Below are positions 52,092-64,000 of a stretch of 64,000 bases of DNA, in pieces. Origin of the DNA: Lantana camara (lineage: Eukaryota; Streptophyta; Magnoliopsida; Lamiales; Verbenaceae); NCBI GenBank assembly GCA_037501455.1, contig CM074857.1, forward strand, positions 32,384,001 through 32,448,000, given 5' to 3'. The notes below the pieces were generated by a model that made no database searches, had not been told where the DNA came from, and saw nothing but the letters and a program-made list of their open reading frames with translations. Each line of letters starts with the position of its first letter. The stretch's first letter is position 1. The translations under genes were made by a program, and so were the position numbers.

Positions 52092-52840
52092 TTTTTTATT
52101 TTATTTTTTATCTTTCAGAGTTTCTTCTACTCAATCCAAGGAGGGAGAGATTAATTTCCAGAGGCACTAAGGGCCGGAGATTTCTTCCAACATTATTTTT
52201 TACATCCACATTCCACTGAGGCTTGATCCTAGTTTAGCCGGAGAACCGCCGCCTCTCGCGGAGATTATGGAGATCAGTTCGACAAATTAAGACTGATCGT
52301 GTTGAATTCCAGGTGATATACTCAAGTTGAACTACATTGCTGATCTCTCCCTCTCTCTCTATATATATGTATATATGTGTGTATATGTATAGTTTAATGG
52401 TTTATATGTAGACTGTAGTTGATCAGTAGAAAATTGGAGCGTTTTAATTTAGCCGGAAAAACATAATCTCAATGCATTAAATTTAATGAATGGCATCTGT
52501 TAAAGTTAAACCATGCATTTATCTTAATCAATGAATACCCAGACTCAGTCCACCCTACACCATGAGCTAGAATTTTTACACAAAAGTTTTGACTTCCAAC
52601 CAAATACTGTAGACTACTAGACTTTGATGAAATTAAATACGGTAGTTGAAGTCTTGAGTCTTGAAGCACTTTCTTCTATTTCCATAAATCAACTACTAAA
52701 TAGGCGGCAAAATTGGTGCAATTTCCGTGTTTCCTTCTCTGTTCTTTCCTCTAAGACTTAATTATCATTTTACAAAAGCATTTTGTTAATCTCTTTTGTG
52801 GCTTCATATCATTTCTTGTAGAGAAAAAATTAGGAGAGCT
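52092..52840 (+). other. Upstream segment of ARO-like copy 5
   Basis: From about 52190 it matches the segments before copies 3 and 6: GTTGAATTCCAGGTGATATA near 52300, then the common leader near 52715-52760. A CT/AT microsatellite lies at 52345-52385. Confidence 0.65.
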
Positions 52841-54563
52841 ATGTCGAGCATATATGATAACTGGGAAAGGCTGGTCGCCGCCGTGCTGGATAGGGAGGAG
52901 CTCCGCCGTCTGGCACTTCTCTCCTCCAGGGAGACTAGCTTCAACAGCTCCTCTTCCACTAGTTTCAATATTTCACCGTATAATTCTCAATTTATTACTG
53001 TACTTGACTATGTGCCAGGTTCGTTGACAGATCAATTGATAAAGGCGGCAGGGAACACATTAATCTTCAAGCAAGAATGTTTGGAAATCAAGTCCAAGAC
53101 TGAGAACCTTGCTGGAATGCTCCGAGAGGCGGCTCGTGTGAGCAACGACTTGTATGACAGGCCCATGCGCCACACTGTATCCAGCACAGAGCTCGTCTTA
53201 CAGAAGGCACTGAAACTGGTGATGAAATGCACCCGCCATGGCCTGAACAGCGGTTTCAGTAACATCCCGGCCGACGCCTTCCAAAAGGTGTCCTCCCTTC
53301 TTGACAACACCATCGAGGGCGTATCATGGCTGCTCTCCATCACCAATGAGGAACTGAGATTCCCCCCAATCACCATCAATGGGCCAATACTATGTGTTGT
53401 ATGGGAGCAGATCACCACTTTGTACATGGGGTCTATGGATGACCGGTCTGATGCAGCTGCGTCTTTGGCTCGTATCAGTGATAGGTATGGGAAACTGATC
53501 ATTGAGGAAGGTGGGGTTGGTCCTTTGTTAAAACTGATGGAGGAAGGGAATTTAGAGGGGCAGGAGAATGCTATTAGACTTTAGAGCGATTGAATGGCTT
53601 GTAAAGAACCCAGAAACCGGGCAACACATGATTGCCGCCGGTGCACCCCAGGTGTTTGTGAAGATGCTCAAAGAAGGTCCTATGAAGGTTCAGGCAGATG
53701 TGGCCTGGGCCATGTCTGAGCTTGCTATGCATTACCCTGATTGCCAAAACATCTTTGCTCAGCACGACATTATTGCAAGCCTTGTTGCTCACCTAGCCTT
53801 GGAGACTGAGTATGAAGTGGTTACAAGTAATAAAGCAAGGGAAATGGAGTTACCTGTAATTAAAACATACATGAAGGAGATGGCTGCTAGAGCCCTTTGG
53901 CATCTTGCCAAGGGCAACTCTGCCATTTGCATAAGCATCACAGAGTCATGTGCAATACCGTGCTTTGCTGTCCTCTTGGAGGAACGAGTTGTATACTATT
54001 CCTCAATGATTTTGTCGGAGATCATAGCAATGGCAGAGAAAAATCCTCAACTGAGAAGATCAGCGTTTAACCCAAATTCTCCCAACTGCAAATCTTTGGT
54101 TAGTCAACTTCATAGGGTCCTGGAGATGGTTGATGATTCGGAACTCCTGATTCCCTGTATCAAGATTGTTGGACATTTTGCTACAACCTTGGAAGAAATT
54201 GATACAAGTGGGACGATAAGCCCTCTTCTGAAGTTGATGAGTCGAAATGAAAGCAAGGTTTCGACCGAAGCCTGCATCGTGCTTACTCAACTGCACTCGG
54301 TCAAGGAACTTATAAACGCTGGAGGGGTTTATATCAGCATCGACAAAGTGGACTTCGGAGGGTTCATCGTCCAACGTAATGCTTTGCTCTTGCTTTGCCG
54401 CATCGCCATAAATATGCCGGATAGCGAACAAGCTACTCAACAACAAGTACTTAATGTGCTGAAATGGGCATCAAGACATCCATCTTTGAGCCAAGATGCG
54501 GTTGTGAGCAAATTGTTATCAGAGGTCATACACAAGTTGGAGATATATCTAAATAATTCATGA
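52841..54563 (+). pseudogene. ARO-like copy 5, frameshifted by a 7-base insertion
   Basis: The frame from the ATG at 52841 reads the N-terminal half to 53584. Near 53570-53582 the sequence reads ATTAG-ACTTTAG-AGCGATTG where copies 2 and 6 lack the middle seven bases. That shifts the frame; the armadillo C-terminal half continues in the next frame to 54563. Otherwise both halves are conserved, so the break is recent. It retains the pre-armadillo segment missing in copy 1 and a shorter C-terminus than copy 3. Confidence 0.88.
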
Positions 54564-56739
54564 TACAATTCAATTTAGTTTCCAATCTGACATAAATTCT
54601 ATTTGTTAGATGATGTATTGGGCGCAAAAAAATCCACAAAATGTACGTTCTTCTGAATATAATACATCAGAAGTACTCAATTATATTTATATATGTTTAC
54701 ATTAACTTTAAGAACATGTTTACTTTGTTGGTTCGCCGAAAATGACATTAATGCTTAATGAGATTGATGGTGGATTTTTCATCTTACTTGAAATGTGGAA
54801 TGAATGATTTACTTTTTATCTAATATAATTTTAGATCGTGTCATTGTTTCTCTCGCACTTATAAATGTATTAGTAAACATAATTTTACGTCAGATTATTG
54901 AATAGAGTACGGACCTTCGGAGAGCCTTTGGCAGTCGGATTCAACCAATTATGGGAGAGATGGGTTTTTCCGGGTTTACCGTTTACGTGCCCGTGACCGG
55001 AGATGGTGGTGGAGGAAAAATTCAACCTCGGTTTTGGGATCGGGGAATTGTATTTAGACTATAGCGATGTGGAATTGAGGATTGGAATTTATTCTTTAGC
55101 TGCGAATTAATCCTTGTTTTAATGATATTGATTGAAAATATGTGAATTTCATACTTGTGCCAAGACCAAATTATTCACTTACAACTTTTATATAGTATTG
55201 ATTTGTCTATTTATTGTTTTGACAAAATGAATTCAGTAAAAATAAAAGAAATATATATTATCCTAATAGAAATTGGAAAATTATTTCCTAACGTTCGCTA
55301 GCAAATAGATTTTCATACAAACAAATCACAACTATTTGATTAATGATTAGTTTTGTCTCAATATTTGACTAAATATTTTGTTTACATTTTTTCTTTTTTA
55401 TTTTTTTTAAACTTAATTTATTTATAGTTAATCTTCAAGTTTTCAAAAATTATGTTTATACCACTTAATTTTTAAAATCATTTTTGTCATCCATTTTCAA
55501 TCTCAATAGTTTTACTATTTGAAGGGATATTTTTCATCACAAAAATTAATTAAAGAAAATTAAAAATTTCAAATAGTAAATACATGTGAATGAGAAAATA
55601 ATTAAATAAAATTTAAAATTTAGTATTTCAAGTAATACTTGTTCACACAACAAGTTCGTTCTTCTTAATAGCTTTTACCTCTGAATCGTTTTAGAGAGAA
55701 AAAGAAAAAAAACAAAGAAAAGAAAAGAGAAACAGAGAAGTTCAAAAGAAAAGAAAGATAAAGAAGTTTATGATATGATTTATGCATGTATGTTGGTATG
55801 AATTTTTTATTTACTTTTATACTTTGTTAAAAATTCTTGATTTAATTTGGATTTCAATCTCTTCTTTTACAAGAAAATTAGTGATTTTATTTTGTTTTTA
55901 CGAATTTATTAACAATGATAACTCGTTAATTAATCATCTTTATGATTAAATTTTGTCCCGGATTGTGCTTTAATTGATATAACTTTTAAGGGAATTGATG
56001 TTTTATTGTTTATTTCGTAGAGTTGGGGCTTGAAGACGAAATTGAAGGAAAATTGGTCGTTTTGTGAAGATATTAGGCGAACCGTAGCTGAGTTATTGTT
56101 GTTGCTGATTTGCCGCATGGATTTATTATTGTAAGATTTCGAAGTAATAAGGAATACATGCATGTTGGAAGTTAGTGGCTGATAGTTGTTTGATGATATT
56201 GGGCCGCACATTTATTCCTTGAATTAATCGAAGAAAGGCCCACTTCATGCAGCACTTTGGAGGGTTAGTTTGGATATAGAATAGGCTACGTTACATAACT
56301 TTGTTTGGTGGGCCTTACAAATTGAATTGTGAAGTCATTAAAAGTTCGGGCCCAGCAGGTATTCTAAATCTAGGAAAGGAAGACTTTTATTTTTGGGTAA
56401 TGTTCGATCCATGACTTGGGAAAGAAGGCTCAGATACACGCCACTTGGGGACTTTCGGCAGGAGAATTTATACGCAAATTAGGAGGCTTCTTAGAGGGCA
56501 ACACGCAGCGGCTTTGGGGAAAATTCTTGGAGAGCTTCTACAGAAATTCCACAAGATTACTTCTTCATTATTCTTATTTCTTTTGCTTCTCATATTATTA
56601 GTTGGACTATGTTAAAGACTTCTTTATTTGTTTTTATGGATTTTAGTAGCTAAGTCTTTAATTATCTAGCTAGGGATTATAAATTCGATTTGGATATTGT
56701 GAGACCTAAACGTTTTTATTAATTCATGTTTATTCAGGT
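54564..56739. other. Non-genic stretch
   Basis: 54564-54740 is the ARO 3' flank shared with 29470-29640. 55070-55270 repeats 51080-51260. 55330-56000 is AT-rich. 56000-56740 looks like the non-coding part of an old retroelement. A 61-codon ORF at 56416 has no protein features I trust. Confidence 0.5.
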
Positions 56740-57490
56740 ATTTATCTTATCTCCGTGTTTCGTGTTTATTGTGATTAGACAATTTCGGAATAGTGCACGA
56801 TCTCTAGGTTGTTTAATTTGCATATAGCCATTCTTGATGCTTGAAGTGTAGTAAAGTTGATTGATACAAGGTGGTAAATTAGTGACAGAGTTTTAGCGAT
56901 AAAATTCCTCGTTCACTAAGGGATTTGATAATCTAATTTAAATCTTGCGTGTGTCACGACTTGGTTAATTAGGATTGGTGTTTTTATGGTTCTTAATGCT
57001 GCAAATTCATTAAATCCTGTCGAGTGTCTCTAGGGGTTGTGAATTTGTTAGGGAAGATAACTGTCGAGTGTCTCTAGGTTATCCGATTAATTAAGTAAAA
57101 ACGAGGTTGAGTCGAGTGTCTCTATCAACTATAGCCAATCTGTCTGAATAACTTGAATTTATCCTTGAGTCGATGATCGATATAACAATTCGAATCGAAT
57201 ATCCCTGGCTAGGTAATTTTCCCTCTGATTGATTTAATCCTACGTGATCTTACTTGTTTAGTTTTAGTTAGCTTTTTAATTCTTGTTATTTATTTTAATC
57301 GCATACTTAGGTTAGAATAACTCAAAAACCCCCCTTTTAATTATTGCTTTTCGTGAATTCTTTGCAATTGTTAGAAATAAATCAACCAGTCTCTGTGGAT
57401 CGACCCTATTTGCACTATACTCTGTGTTTAGTCGTTAAATAGGTATTTTAATTATTTTTGACGGATTCGACACCTGTCAAACAAATTTAA
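56740..57490. repeat. Probable non-coding retroelement remnant
   Basis: CGAGTGTCTCTA occurs near 57020, 57065 and 57113, and the stretch ends with CTCTGTGGATCGACCCTA...GTCGTTAAATAGG. I recall this kind of text as common dispersed retroelement sequence in plant genomes. Class and ends unknown. Confidence 0.35.
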
Positions 57491-58554
57491 TAAGTTTACA
57501 AGAATCCTAATATAATATTTTTTTAATTTCTAAAACCATTAGGGTCTGTATAATAATATTAATAATTAGAGTTCTACTTTAAATATAATAGAATTAAATA
57601 TTTTCTTACCTCATTATTTGGGGCGAATAACAATTTAGTATCTAATTTTTAAAAATCAAGAATTTAATATCCAACATTAATTTCTGTTCACTTTAATCCA
57701 TAATTTCTATCATGTAAACCCCACCAAACTCCCTCAGGCCCAGTTCTATGAATAATCTAGGGTCTTCTATGGAATTTGGAAAGCATTTTCAGTTGGCATC
57801 CAATATTCAATAAGCCATTCTTTCTTCTATCCCAATTCCCATCATTGATTCCCATTTTGCTCAGAGATTTTCCAGATGATTGCCAGCGAAGCCACCGGAG
57901 AGGCTGAAGCTTGATTCTAGGTTAACAGCCGCGACTCGCTGAGGTTATGGAGGTCAGTTCATCAAATTTAGACTTATTGTGTTGAAACTTGAACCCCAGG
58001 TGCTATACTCAAGGTGAACTACATTGCTGGTATCTACATCGACATCTCTCTCTCTCTCTTTATATATATATATATATATGGGGTTTAAAGGTTTATATGT
58101 AGCTGACCAAGAGAAAATTGGAGCGTTTTAGCCAGAAAAACGTTCTATCAATGCATTTAGTGAATGCTATGTGTTAAACCATGCATTCATCATAATCAAG
58201 GCTATCTGTATTATTATATCCTTTATGATCTACTCCATGATGTATACTTTTTGACTTCCAGTCGAATGATGTGGATATCTGAAGAAATCAAATAGCAATG
58301 ATAAAGTCTTGAAGCAGTTTCTTCTTATTTCTTGTTAATATAAATGGTAGTCTTTTGCGTGGGGATTTAATAATTAATATAAATTAGGGGCGGCTGTTGA
58401 GTATTTTACTGCTGCAGAAAGCAATTACTTCTAAAGAGAATCGCAGAAGTGGCAAATTAGGTGCAGTTTCTGTGTTGCTTCTCTGTTCTTTCCTCTAACA
58501 AAACAAATCCAACACTTACAAAGAACAGTTTCTGAAGTAGAGAAAAAGAGAACT
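57491..58554 (+). other. Upstream segment of ARO-like copy 6
   Basis: 57810-58554 matches the segment upstream of copy 3 (29710-30299), including GATTTTCCA.ATGATTGCC and the common leader. A (CT)n-(TA)n microsatellite lies at 58045-58079. No gene. Confidence 0.65.
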
Positions 58555-60301
58555 ATGTCGAGCATATATGATAACTGGGAGAGGCTAGTTGATGCCGTAC
58601 TTGATAGAGAGAAGCTCCATCAACTGGCGCTTCTCTCATCCAGGTAGACCAGCTTCAACAGCTCCATTTCCTCTGCTTTCAATATTTCTGCATATAATTC
58701 TCGATTTATTACTGTACTTGACTATGTGCCTGGTTCGTTGACAGATCAAGTGATAAAGGTGGCAGGGAACACAGTAATCTTCAAGCAAGAATGTTTGGAA
58801 ATCAAGGCCAAGGCTGAGAACCTTGCCAGAACGCTCCGGCAGGCAGCCTGTGTGAGCAACATCTTGTACTACCGGCCCACACGCCGCATCGTATCCGACA
58901 CAGAGCTCATCTTGCAGAAGGCACTGAAACTGGTGACGAAATGCAGCCGCCAAGGCATGAAGCGTGTTTTCAACATCATCCCCACCGATGCCTTCCAAAA
59001 GATGTCCTCCCTTCTTGAAAACTCCATTGAGGACGTATCGTGGCTGATCTCCATCTCCGATTCCAAAACCGATGCCGAATTGAGATTCCCCCCCAATCAC
59101 CATCAGTGAGCCAATACTCTGTCTCATATGTGAGCATATCACCACTTTGTATATGGGGTCTATGGCCGACCGTTCTGATGCAGCTGCTTCTTTGGCGCCT
59201 TTGGCCCGTGGCAGTGATCAGCATGGGAAATTGATTGTTGAGGAAGGTGGGGTTGGTCCTTTATTGAAACTGGTGGAGGAAGGGAATTTAGAGGGGCAGG
59301 AGAATGCGATTTGGGCAATTGGATGGCTTGTAAAGAACCCAAACAATGCGCAGCACATGATTGACGCCAGTGCACCCCAGGTGTTTGTGAAAATGCTTAA
59401 AGAAGGTCCTATGAAAGTGCAGGCGGATGTGGCCTGGGCTGTGGCCGAGTTTGCTATGAATTATCCCAAGTGCCAAAATCTCTTTGCTCAGCATGACATT
59501 GTTGCGGTTCTTGTTGGTCACCTGGCCTTCGAGACTGTGTATGAGGTGTCTACAAATAATAAAGCATGGGAAATGGAGTACCCTATAACCAAAGCATGTA
59601 TGAAGGAGATGGCTGCTAGAGCCCTTTGGCAACTTGCCAAGGGCAACTCCACCATTTGCATAAGCATCACAGAGTCATGTGCTATACAGTGCTTCGCTGT
59701 CCTCTAGGAGGAACGAGTTGTATACTATTCTTCAATGGTTTTGTTGGAGATCATAGCAATGGCGGAGAAAAATCCTCAACTGAGAAGATCAGCCTTCGAC
59801 CCAAATTCTCCCAACTGCAAAGCCTTTGTTAGTCAACTTCATAGGGTCCTGGGGGTGGTTGTTGATTCAGAACTCCTGATTTCCTGTATCAAGATCTTTG
59901 GGCATTTAGCTACAACTTTGGAAGAAATTGATACAAGAATGATGATAGGCTATCTTCTAGTATTGATGCGTCGAAATGCAATCAAGGTTTCTATTGAAGC
60001 TTGCATTGCACTTACTAAGCTGTGCTCGGTCAAGGAAATTATGGATGCTGGAGGGATTCATTTCATTGTTAACCAAGTGTACTTTGGAGAGCACCTCCTT
60101 CGACCTTATGCATTGCTCTTGGTCTGCCGTATTGCCATAAATATGCCGGATAGCGAACAAGTTGCTCAACAACAAGTACTTGATGTGCTGAAATGGGCAT
60201 CACGACATCCATCTTTGAGCCAAGATGCTGCTGTGGACAAATTGTTACCGGAGGCCATTCACAAGTTGGAGAAATCCAAATATATCGACATTTCTAAGTA
60301 A
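58555..60301 (+). pseudogene. ARO-like copy 6, two stops and one frameshift
   Basis: From the ATG at 58555 a TAG at 58645-58647 replaces the conserved Glu codon of R-E-T-S-F. A run of seven Cs at 59088-59094, six in copy 5, shifts the frame after R-F-P-P. A TAG at 59705-59707 replaces the Leu of V-L-L-E-E. The remaining sequence is otherwise well conserved to the stop at 60299-60301. It is closest to copy 5. Three independent lesions make it a clear pseudogene. Confidence 0.92.
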
Positions 60302-60439
60302 ATAAATAAACACCATTTCTTCAAATCCTTTTTGTCAATTGATTGTAGTTTTCAGTCTAACAGAAATAGATATTGTTAAATGATATATTAAGCACAAATA
60401 ATTCGATATAATGTACATTCTACTGAACATAATAAAGTT

Positions 60440-60700
60440 TATAGCAAGCTCGAGTTTTTTATAGTGCCTGTTTTTCGGCTATTGAGTATTTTGCGTTTGA
60501 AACGGCCCGGTTTGCAAGCCATATTCATGACGCCCGTTGATCTTGCTGTGTTCCCGATTTTTAATCGTGGGTGGTGGTATTTTGTTCTAAAAGGGGTTCG
60601 GTTTTTCCGGTTCTGAAGCAATTCAACCAGTTTTGTTTTGAAACAACTTTCTTCTTGACTATGATTAGCAGCAGAAATGTTGAATTAGCAGGCGAGTGTA
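60440..60700 (+). pseudogene. MFL1 3' scrap
   Basis: Begins at CGAGTTTTTTATAGTGCCTG, matching about 26320 onward in MFL1, keeps about 65 bases of coding sequence, skips to the 3' untranslated region (CATGACGCCCGTTGATC) and continues to about 26680. It abuts the WAK-like pseudogene. Confidence 0.85.
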
Positions 60701-60712
60701 CTCTTTATGGCC

Positions 60713-62571
60713 TTAGTGTATCTGAATTCTGAGGTTTCTATGAAATATAGCTGAGGAAGCGCACGAGTGCAGGTAAGCAAGTGCTGCTGCAACTTCTGTA
60801 GCAATACGAAGGCGGTCAAACCAAGAAAATGCAGAGCAACGGGGCTCATTATGAAGGTGGTTCGAGTGCTTCCCGTTAGATGCATATTCGTATACGAGCA
60901 ACGGGACTTGCGTCTCCAAATAACAACCTAACAGTTTGACTATATGCCTGTGGTTTTTTTGTGACAAGATGAAAACTTCATTTATGAACTGAGCGACTTG
61001 ACCTTCATTGATTATGTTTGCTTTCTTTACTGCTATTATTCGTCCATTTGATAGCATTCCTATGTAGACGGTACTGAGCCCCCATTTTACAGGAATACGA
61101 CTTTCGTTGAAATTGTCGGTTGCCTTCTCCAATTCATCAATCAAAAAATGTGTCAATTCGAGTAACACTCTACCCCCCCTTGAAGAGATTTGCTGTTGTA
61201 GTAGTATACCAGCATTTTTCTTGAAAAACTTCTGCTTCATTTTTCTTGCTTTTATCACTTTAAGCTTTCGCCAAGTCCAGAAGCCAACAGCAACCAAAAG
61301 TAGAAGAGCAGCAGGAACCCGGTCCCTGTCGATACAACTATTATTAGCTAGGGAGAATTACATTGGTATCCCCTGAATGTTGGCGTAATTACACAAACTT
61401 CCCCTGACATATGCTAATATCTTGCCTAAGGCATTCTAATATAGTCATGAATTTAAATCAAATATTTATCAGTAAATTTCAAGGGAAAATTAGGATATTC
61501 ATAACAATATTAGAGATGAAATCGTCAAAATTCATCTATCCAAATGTAACATAAATTCTCTGACAGGCGAAGTTTCTGTAATTTCTCAAACCAAAAATAT
61601 CAAAGATTTACCTAATGGAATGAGCAATGCCAACATATTCCTACGATTAGGTGAGCATAACTGCAGAAGTAACTCCCTGCAGTATTAGTGCAAACCTTGT
61701 TCTCCGGACAATTGTGAAAACTCGAGCTAGCGCACTCATCGGTATCTGTCAAAACTCGAAAACAAGGCCAATTAACAACAAATATAATTCTTGATTTCCA
61801 ATCCTTAGGACAAGAAATGTAAATCAAATGCTTTACCTTGGCATCCATCAGCCAAATAAGGGTTGCCATCATAGCCACTCCTACATTTGCATCTGTATCC
61901 CTTCCCCGGATCATAGTCAACACACTCTGTGTTCGGTCCACAAACATAGTCCGGTTTCCCCGACGCTTGAGCACAGTTCGTACTCCCGACAGCCCACTCA
62001 TGAACTACAGGCACAACAAAACCTTCAGTACATGTACTAGCATTCATCTTATTATGCCTGAGATACTCTTCCTCAACAAAAGTGAAACAACTGCACTGAT
62101 CCTCCACCCAAGATCTCGACAGAGTATTCATCGTCGCAGCCCCCCTGCTACTCCATGGTTTCCTGATCAATTATAGGCGAAGAAATCACAGCCCATCGCC
62201 AGAAACCTGTTCTTCCTGGGGGATATGCTGAAATTACCGCTGTCAAGCAGAGTGAAAAGAAAAGAACGGCTCTCCCCTGATGCGTTGAAGGTGAAAATGG
62301 GTACGCTGAGATTAACGTGGTCGGAGAGAGAGATGATGTTGACCTCCCATTGTAGCCAATTCAGTGCAGCTGAACTTCTTCCTTCAATGCAGGATACCCG
62401 GAGTCTTTCTTCCAGAAAGCAGCCGGAGCTCAGCCCAAAAGGGTAGGGTATTTCCATATCACCGCAACTCCGCCGGAAACTAATTTCCATGGAAGACTCG
62501 ATTTTTCGCCATTGAAGCATCAATTGGAAGCTGAATAGGAGAAATACAAGCTGGATTTTTGAAGTCTGCAT
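60713..62571 (-). pseudogene. WAK-like receptor kinase pseudogene
   Basis: On the minus strand, from the ATG at 62571: a signal peptide of about 27 residues, then a GUB_WAK galacturonan-binding region (C-G-D-M-E-I-P-Y-P-F-G). A frame break near 62167 follows, then an EGF module ending at the exon boundary 61837. An intron lies at 61746-61836, with a calcium-binding EGF start (D-T-D-E-C-A) after it. A transmembrane helix near 61310-61270 leads to a kinase domain. The Gly-loop is degenerate, the VAIK-like lysine remains (A-V-K-K), H-R-D reads H-R-N, and the kinase stops there at 60713. The lost lobe and the frame breaks make it dead. Live WAKs are cell-wall-sensing kinases. Confidence 0.85.
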
Positions 62572-63119
62572 GGGAGTTGTGATTCTGGGTTCTCTCCGTT
62601 CGACTGAATTCGTTGGATTGACGTAATGGGTTTCCTAAAGATGATTAATTTCATGATCACGAGCAGGAGCAGCTTTGATCTTTGATCTTCGTCGTCATTT
62701 TCAGACAACCTCGGCGAATCAGAATAGTCCTCTAATTTTGAAAGAATCCCAACTAACGAGGGAAATTTGAACAGTGTTAAATGACTTTATGGGTGGATTT
62801 AATATCATATTTCATTTCATTATGGTCAAAAGATGGACCATTTTGAATTAGGAAGTGTTAGGTTTATAAAATAGCTTATTTCATGTGAGAGTGATGTAGT
62901 TTAACAGTTTCAGTATTAAGTTCGGCAAACAAGAAATATATGAATCCATGTGTAAAACTCCGTGATGCATGAATACGGACATATGATAAAATTTTGTTCT
63001 TAAATTTACCTTGTGAGAATGCCCACCTGATGTTTTATCAAAATTGCTGTCAAATTGCCAAAAAATACTCACCCCCTTAGCTAAAAACACAGAACAACAT
63101 TAACTAGTCTATATCAATG
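62572..63119. other. Upstream region of the WAK-like pseudogene, no gene
   Basis: Ordinary mixed sequence without a credible ORF or repeat. Confidence 0.5.
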
Positions 63120-64000
63120 TTTTCAAAACCGGACCGGAGGGTGAACCGGTAGGCTTACTGGTCACCGGTTCAACCGGTTCGATCGGTCGAACCACCGGTT
63201 CAACCGGTATGACGTAATAAATAATTAATTATTTTTTTATTATATAAATAATGCATTATAAATTAAATAAATATTATAAATTTTATATTTCTTCATATTT
63301 AGCATAAAAATATTATTTCCTCTGACAAAATCTAAAAAATATACAAAATAATAATTAGATTAATCTTAACATAATAATTAATATCCAATAAAAGTAATAT
63401 ATATATACATATAATATAAATATAACATAACTAAACTAATCCTGAAATATATATTCAGTCAATTGGATCAATAAACCCAGCCCATAAAATTAAGTTTTGG
63501 CCCATTGACTACTTTAACAAATAAAAAAGCTTGCCTATTCATTCATTCAATTAGATGAAAACCCTAGCCGTCTGACAAATCATTCACGTCTCTCCACACA
63601 TATCTGTGCGCCATCCCTCTCCACATATCTCTTTTGCCATTGAAGGTGAAGCTTCAGCATCAACCGCGGCTCTATTTTCTCTCGGTCATTAACAGCAATT
63701 TGCTATTCTTCTATTTCTTCGATTTTTTTTTTCTCTCGGTCATCAACGTCAATTTGTTATTCTTCTATTTCTCTGATTTTCACATTCAGCGTTAATCTCC
63801 CATAATTTGTTTTTTCTCTAATTTTGTTTGAAATTTTTGGTGGTTTGATTTTTGTGATTTATTGAGGTATAAAACAAAAAGAAAAAAAAAGTGAAAAAAT
63901 AATGGCATAAAGTTCGAACCGGCGGTCCGGTCCGGTTACCAGGACCAAAACCGCCGGTTAATCGGCCGGTTTTTCCGGTCCTGGACTGGTCCGGTCACTG
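63120..64000. mobile_element. Left part of an ACCGG-rich inverted-repeat element, cut by the window edge
   Basis: TTTTCAAAACCGGACCGG at 63120 starts a 90-base stretch full of ACCGGTT. A complementary GGTCCGGTCCGG stretch lies at 63915-64000. Between them is AT-rich sequence, then a leader-like stretch with a duplicated CTCTCGGTCAT block near 63680 and 63735. Similar AACCGG termini occur in plant DNA transposons, but the class is not settled here. The right end is outside the window or just at its edge. Confidence 0.5.

Noticed and set aside
56416..56601. 61-codon ORF in the 54.6-58.5 kb gap
   Set aside because: Isolated, no domain, lies in probable non-coding retroelement sequence.

Overview
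The window reads as plant nuclear DNA, most likely from a eudicot. It holds spliced genes, a chloroplast-type mitochondrial-carrier-family gene, an ARMADILLO REPEAT ONLY (ARO)-like gene cluster, a wall-associated-kinase-like pseudogene, an integrated plant pararetrovirus, Mutator-like elements (MULEs) and a Ty3/gypsy LTR retrotransposon. No prokaryotic or organellar gene order is visible. All calls come from reading the sequence and recalling families; no database search was run.

Layout. (1) 1-5150: partial endogenous caulimovirid, order RT/RNase H (cut by the window edge and frameshifted), viroplasmin ORF, intergenic promoter region, movement protein, tRNA-Met-type primer site, then three small ORFs. 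This order suggests a soymovirus-like virus. (2) 5.7-8.2 kb: a MITE candidate, a scrap of the MFL1 gene and an intact antisense ARO-like gene. (3) About 9.9-25.0 kb: a large MULE-derived tract. It has a 714-codon mudrA-like transposase, a long perfect-centre inverted repeat, a GRF zinc-finger/membrane protein gene, a 348-bp minisatellite, a decayed five-exon DUF1985 + ULP1 protease gene (the 'Kaonashi' combination) and two paralogous unknown antisense genes. Its non-coding parts are filled with a dispersed palindromic motif around ATCTAGTACTAGAT. (4) 25.2-33.1 kb: intact MITOFERRIN-LIKE 1 gene, then ARO-like copies (one with a stop, one fragment, one intact, one truncated) and an antisense MFL1 scrap. 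(5) 35.9-50.4 kb: a non-autonomous AT-rich MULE with terminal inverted repeats over 220 bp and a perfect 9-bp target duplication. A complete 12.6-kb Tat-type gypsy element is nested inside it, with a perfect 5-bp target duplication, two 802-bp LTRs differing at about four positions, one uninterrupted gag-pol frame, and an intron-containing antisense ORF with its own TATA box. (6) 50.9-60.7 kb: more duplicated MFL1/ARO segments, with two broken ARO-like copies. (7) 60.7-62.6 kb: antisense WAK-like pseudogene. (8) 63.1 kb to the edge: start of an ACCGG-rich inverted-repeat element.

How it fits together. The native content is one MFL1 gene plus an ARO-like cluster expanded by repeated segmental duplication and now mostly decaying: two intact copies, four broken copies and one 3' scrap. 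The rest is layered mobile DNA. The best candidates for undescribed biology are the palindromic micro-repeat that fills spacers and introns of the MULE tract, the foldback hairpin families there, and the hairpin-forming 84-bp repeats placed between the convergent gag-pol and antisense ORFs of the gypsy element.
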